A stretch of DNA of 8,978 nt from an uncultured Porphyromonadaceae bacterium (lineage in GTDB: Bacteria > Bacteroidota > Bacteroidia > Bacteroidales > Muribaculaceae): the NCBI GenBank assembly GCA_947174735.1, contig CAMWKC010000075.1:1-8978 (forward strand), read 5' to 3'. The stretch's first letter is position 1. Each line of letters begins with the position of its first letter. Both the position numbers and the translations under genes were made by a program. Shown here one piece after another: positions 6,479 to 8,978 of this stretch. A model generated the notes under the pieces. It ran no database searches. It had not been told where the DNA came from and saw only the letters and a list, made by a program, of their open reading frames with translations.

Positions 6479-7357
6479 GTGATACGACTATTTCTGAGCG
6501 CTTTACTGGTGCTGTGCTGCCGCGTGGCAGTGTATGCTGATTCCTACACCGATTATATAGATACCTACGGCGACATGGCTGTCGAACAGCAGTGCGCATA
6601 CGGTATACCTGCCTCCATAACTCTCGCACAAGGATTGCTTGAGAGTGCCGCAGGACGTTCGACACTTGCCCGTGAGGGTAATAATCATTTCGGTATAAAG
6701 TGTCACGCTTCATGGAAGGGTGCCTCGATGCTACGTGACGACGATGCGGCTGATGAATGTTTCCGTGTCTATGATTCGGCCGGTGAGAGTTTCGAAGACC
6801 ATTCTGTCTTTCTGACAGGCAAACGTTACCGCGAGCTTTTTTCGCTTGAATGTACCGATTACCGTGGCTGGGCCACAGGTCTGAGCCGTTGTGGTTATGC
6901 TACAGATCCGCATTATGCCGACCGTCTTATCACAATCATAGAACGGTACTCTCTTTATCGCTTTGACACCGAAGCCGGACGTCTGACTGACGAAACAATT
7001 GAATTTATACGCCAGACACTGATAGCTTCACATCCCGTATGCCGTTCGCGAGGTCTGCACTATGTAGTAGCCGTTCCGGGCGATACTTACTCTCATATAG
7101 CGGCTGAGTTTAGTGTCGATGCAAGGCAGCTCATGTCTTACAACGATGTCGACACCGACGGCGAGATACGCGCCTGGCAGGAAGTTTACCTCCAACCCAA
7201 ACTCGATAATGCTCCTGACGACATTGATTCCGCTACTATAGGCACCGACGAGAACATGCACAGCCTTTCGCAACGCTTCGGCATCACTCTTGCTGCTCTC
7301 CGCGCCCTCAATCCCAAAGCTAAAGACCGCCCCGGCACGCGCCTTCGCCTTCACTGA
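6479..7357 (+). CDS. Secreted N-acetylglucosaminidase (FlgJ/AtlA-type) with two LysM repeats
   Basis: This is a probable peptidoglycan hydrolase. Residues 1-20 form a signal peptide (MIRLFLSALLVLCC..., cleavage near VYA|DS). A glucosaminidase domain covers about 24-160: YGIPASITLAQGLLESAAGRS contains the expected catalytic Glu55, followed by NNHFGIKC, the FEDHS motif (105-109) and GWATGLSRCGYATDPHYADRL. The family cleaves the beta-1,4 bond between GlcNAc and MurNAc. Two LysM peptidoglycan-binding repeats follow: a clear one at about 194-240 (HYVVAVPGDTYSHIAAEF...) and a more diverged one at about 252-292 (MHSLSQRFGITLAALRALNPK). The start is GTG: an in-frame stop lies at 6449 with no ATG after it, and the first internal Met would remove the signal peptide. 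Cell separation or wall turnover in the periplasm is the likely role. It is transcribed alone, divergent from cdd. Confidence 0.92.
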   Translation: MIRLFLSALLVLCCRVAVYADSYTDYIDTYGDMAVEQQCAYGIPASITLAQGLLESAAGRSTLAREGNNHFGIKCHASWKGASMLRDDDAADECFRVYDSAGESFEDHSVFLTGKRYRELFSLECTDYRGWATGLSRCGYATDPHYADRLITIIERYSLYRFDTEAGRLTDETIEFIRQTLIASHPVCRSRGLHYVVAVPGDTYSHIAAEFSVDARQLMSYNDVDTDGEIRAWQEVYLQPKLDNAPDDIDSATIGTDENMHSLSQRFGITLAALRALNPKAKDRPGTRLRLH

Positions 7358-7439
7358 TTATTTTGAGCCGGACATTATACCGGTGTTTTCGGACGAAATG
7401 CGCTGACGAACATTGAATCACTTGTTTTATACTCCGACT

Positions 7440-8756
7440 TTACTTCTCCTTATTCTGATTATTGATTTTTTGTATATGTTCTTTCTTAAAATCTTTCCAG
7501 CGGTTGTTCATATTTCTGTGTGCTCTTATCGCAGTGATACCTGTCAGATCTTTCAAAAGCTGAAGCGCCCGATAACCTAAGTTACGTCTGACGAATTTTC
7601 CTTCTGCAAGTCTGTGATCAGGAGTAAGTTTCAGTCGGATTTCATGCGGATCCACGCCTTCGACACGTCCTATAAGTGCCAAAACATACGGCTGGAGCTC
7701 AGGCGCTTCCATAGGTTCATATATTTCTATATCATCTGTATTGAATCTGGCTCCTACCCATTTCTTAGCCTCTTTGAGAGTAATATATTCTTTATCTATT
7801 ATATAGACTTCGGCGTATGTACTTACGAAAAAAGGTTCGTCAGGACGATTGAATCTGAACATATCCCGTCCCCGGCCTTCAGATTCGATACTAAATGAAT
7901 AGCCTGTCAACTCCATAGGAGAAATAGCATCCTTAACTACATTATCATAATTAAATCGAACTCTGAAATTCTCAAAATCAAGATAATCTTTAAAGAAAGC
8001 TGATAAATTAGGTACCCATTTTCTGCTTGTCGTATCTGCCAGTACGTTAATGTCAATGGTAACTTTGTCCCGGTTTCTTATCCATATCTCCGTAGGACTA
8101 TATCTCCCACACAGGGTATCAGTGCCGTATTCAGCTCCTCTAAGACTTGAAGGCAACTGAGATAATGATGTAATTCCTATCCAATCTGACCATGAAAAAT
8201 GATGATTACACTCATTGCTGACACTATCCAAACCTTTAGTATCTGTAAAACGGTAATAGGATTTACTTTTCAGAACTCTCGGGTATAACCAGCCTTTGAA
8301 CCGTGTCTTTTTATCCGGTGTCAGCATATAATCAACCATCTTCTCCCGAAAGAGAAATACTGTATCAGTATAAGTGGTCAATGTGGAATATTCGCGCACA
8401 TAACCTAACAGATGCAAAATTTTATGCTGTTTAGTTTCAACGATTACCTCCGGCAGTTCTGTCAGACTCTCTTGTAGAAATACAGTATCCATACTCTCAC
8501 CTGTCACTGTTTTCTCTTTGAAACCTAAGCAACGGACCGTAACAGGATAACATGAAGGTGAAATATAAGGCATCCGACCGTTAGCATTACAGACGCCTGC
8601 ACCATGACCCTGACAGTCGAACAACGATGCGCCCGGCAATGGCATACGTGTAGCTGAATCAGCCACAACAGGAGTACGTGTCTGTCCGTCTAACCTGAAA
8701 CCGGTAAAGGCAGACATCAGAATTATAATAACATACAATTTTAGCTGGAGCTGCAT
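7440..8756 (-). CDS. Exported protein with N-terminal carboxypeptidase-regulatory-like domain, function unknown
   Basis: A signal peptide covers about residues 1-24 (LYVIIILMSAFTGF, then GQT), so the protein is exported, probably to the periplasm or outer membrane. Residues about 27-107 resemble a CarboxypepD_reg-like beta-sandwich: VVADSATRMPLPGASLFD, a central NANGRM, then PVTVRCLGF and a strand ending LPEVIVE. Bacteroidetes often place this domain at the N-terminus of TonB-dependent receptors and related envelope proteins. The remaining 330 residues are not a TonB-receptor barrel (too short, no plug). They look like a soluble alpha/beta region with many Tyr/Trp/Phe residues and a basic C-terminal tail (NNRWKDFKKEHIQKINNQNKEK). 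I do not recognise that region. Its central part is clearly lower in G+C than neighbouring genes. A -7 element lies about 27 bp upstream of the start. The gene ends convergent to the glucosaminidase. Confidence 0.85.
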   Translation of the reverse strand: MQLQLKLYVIIILMSAFTGFRLDGQTRTPVVADSATRMPLPGASLFDCQGHGAGVCNANGRMPYISPSCYPVTVRCLGFKEKTVTGESMDTVFLQESLTELPEVIVETKQHKILHLLGYVREYSTLTTYTDTVFLFREKMVDYMLTPDKKTRFKGWLYPRVLKSKSYYRFTDTKGLDSVSNECNHHFSWSDWIGITSLSQLPSSLRGAEYGTDTLCGRYSPTEIWIRNRDKVTIDINVLADTTSRKWVPNLSAFFKDYLDFENFRVRFNYDNVVKDAISPMELTGYSFSIESEGRGRDMFRFNRPDEPFFVSTYAEVYIIDKEYITLKEAKKWVGARFNTDDIEIYEPMEAPELQPYVLALIGRVEGVDPHEIRLKLTPDHRLAEGKFVRRNLGYRALQLLKDLTGITAIRAHRNMNNRWKDFKKEHIQKINNQNKEK

Positions 8757-8782
8757 ATTTTATTTCTATTACTGATGTAATG

Positions 8783-8790
8783 CAAAATTA
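8783..8790 (-). promoter_or_regulatory. Putative -7 promoter element for the 438-aa exported protein
   Basis: The minus strand reads TAATTTTG, an exact TAnnTTTG match, 26 bp upstream of the start codon, predicting a leader of about 20 nt. The expected -33 position does not read TTTG. Confidence 0.55.
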
Positions 8791-8978
8791 CATTAATATC
8801 CTCTCCTTCATTCTCATATCTTTCCTTAATTAGTTTTAATTAATCTCTTTTTTAGCATTTTAACTTTTACTATTGAGATTGAACTAACACGGACAACACC
8901 GAATAGCTCTCCGGGCTCGCCTGTTATCTTTTTTCATAGACCAACAAATAATTCAACCTTTTCAAAACTTTTGTTTTA
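8791..8978. other. A/T-rich non-coding end of the window
   Basis: I see no ORF, RNA gene or strong hairpin. The stretch has T-runs and a short A/T inverted repeat (TTAATTA...TAATTAA near 8825-8845). It probably contains upstream promoter sequence for the 438-aa gene and perhaps the edge of a gene beyond base 8978. Confidence 0.5.

Noticed and set aside
7028..7354. Minus-strand frame opposite the LysM region of the glucosaminidase
   Set aside because: The plus strand encodes a clear glucosaminidase-LysM protein; the antisense frame is a composition artefact.

Overview
The window looks like ordinary chromosome from a Bacteroidales bacterium, probably a gut lineage close to Muribaculaceae or Bacteroides. 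Three things point there. One long secreted protein has repeated cleaved-adhesin-type domains and a type IX secretion (T9SS) C-terminal signal. One protein has an N-terminal carboxypeptidase-regulatory-like domain. Several genes are preceded by the Bacteroidetes sigma factor -7 motif TAnnTTTG, and start codons sit in A/T-rich leaders without Shine-Dalgarno sequences. The family placement is inference; no rRNA or tRNA is present.

Layout: bases 1-145 hold the start of gapA (minus strand), which runs off the left edge behind a leader of about 130 nt. A divergent spacer of about 395 bp follows, then mscL (plus). mscL converges on a 117-aa conserved-looking protein of unknown function (minus). A perfect 38-bp inverted repeat covers the junction and includes both stop codons. 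Next, all on the minus strand, come ychF, a 771-aa T9SS-exported protein, a small aromatic-rich lipoprotein and cdd (cytidine deaminase); cdd and the lipoprotein gene are 11 bp apart and probably one operon. A divergent promoter region separates cdd from a plus-strand glucosaminidase with two LysM repeats. That gene converges on a 438-aa exported protein of unknown function (minus), and the window ends in about 220 bp of A/T-rich non-coding DNA.

The genes do not form one pathway. They mix housekeeping functions (glycolysis, osmotic safety valve, ribosome-associated ATPase, pyrimidine salvage) with cell-envelope functions (peptidoglycan hydrolase, lipoprotein, T9SS surface protein, exported protein). 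I see no defence system, mobile element, CRISPR array or biosynthetic cluster, and no convincing new multi-gene system. The most interesting signals are non-coding: three long, perfect stem-loops. One embeds two stop codons, two share a 10-mer in their stems, and one lies exactly at a predicted transcription start so that the mRNA would begin inside the hairpin. The gapA leader also looks structured.
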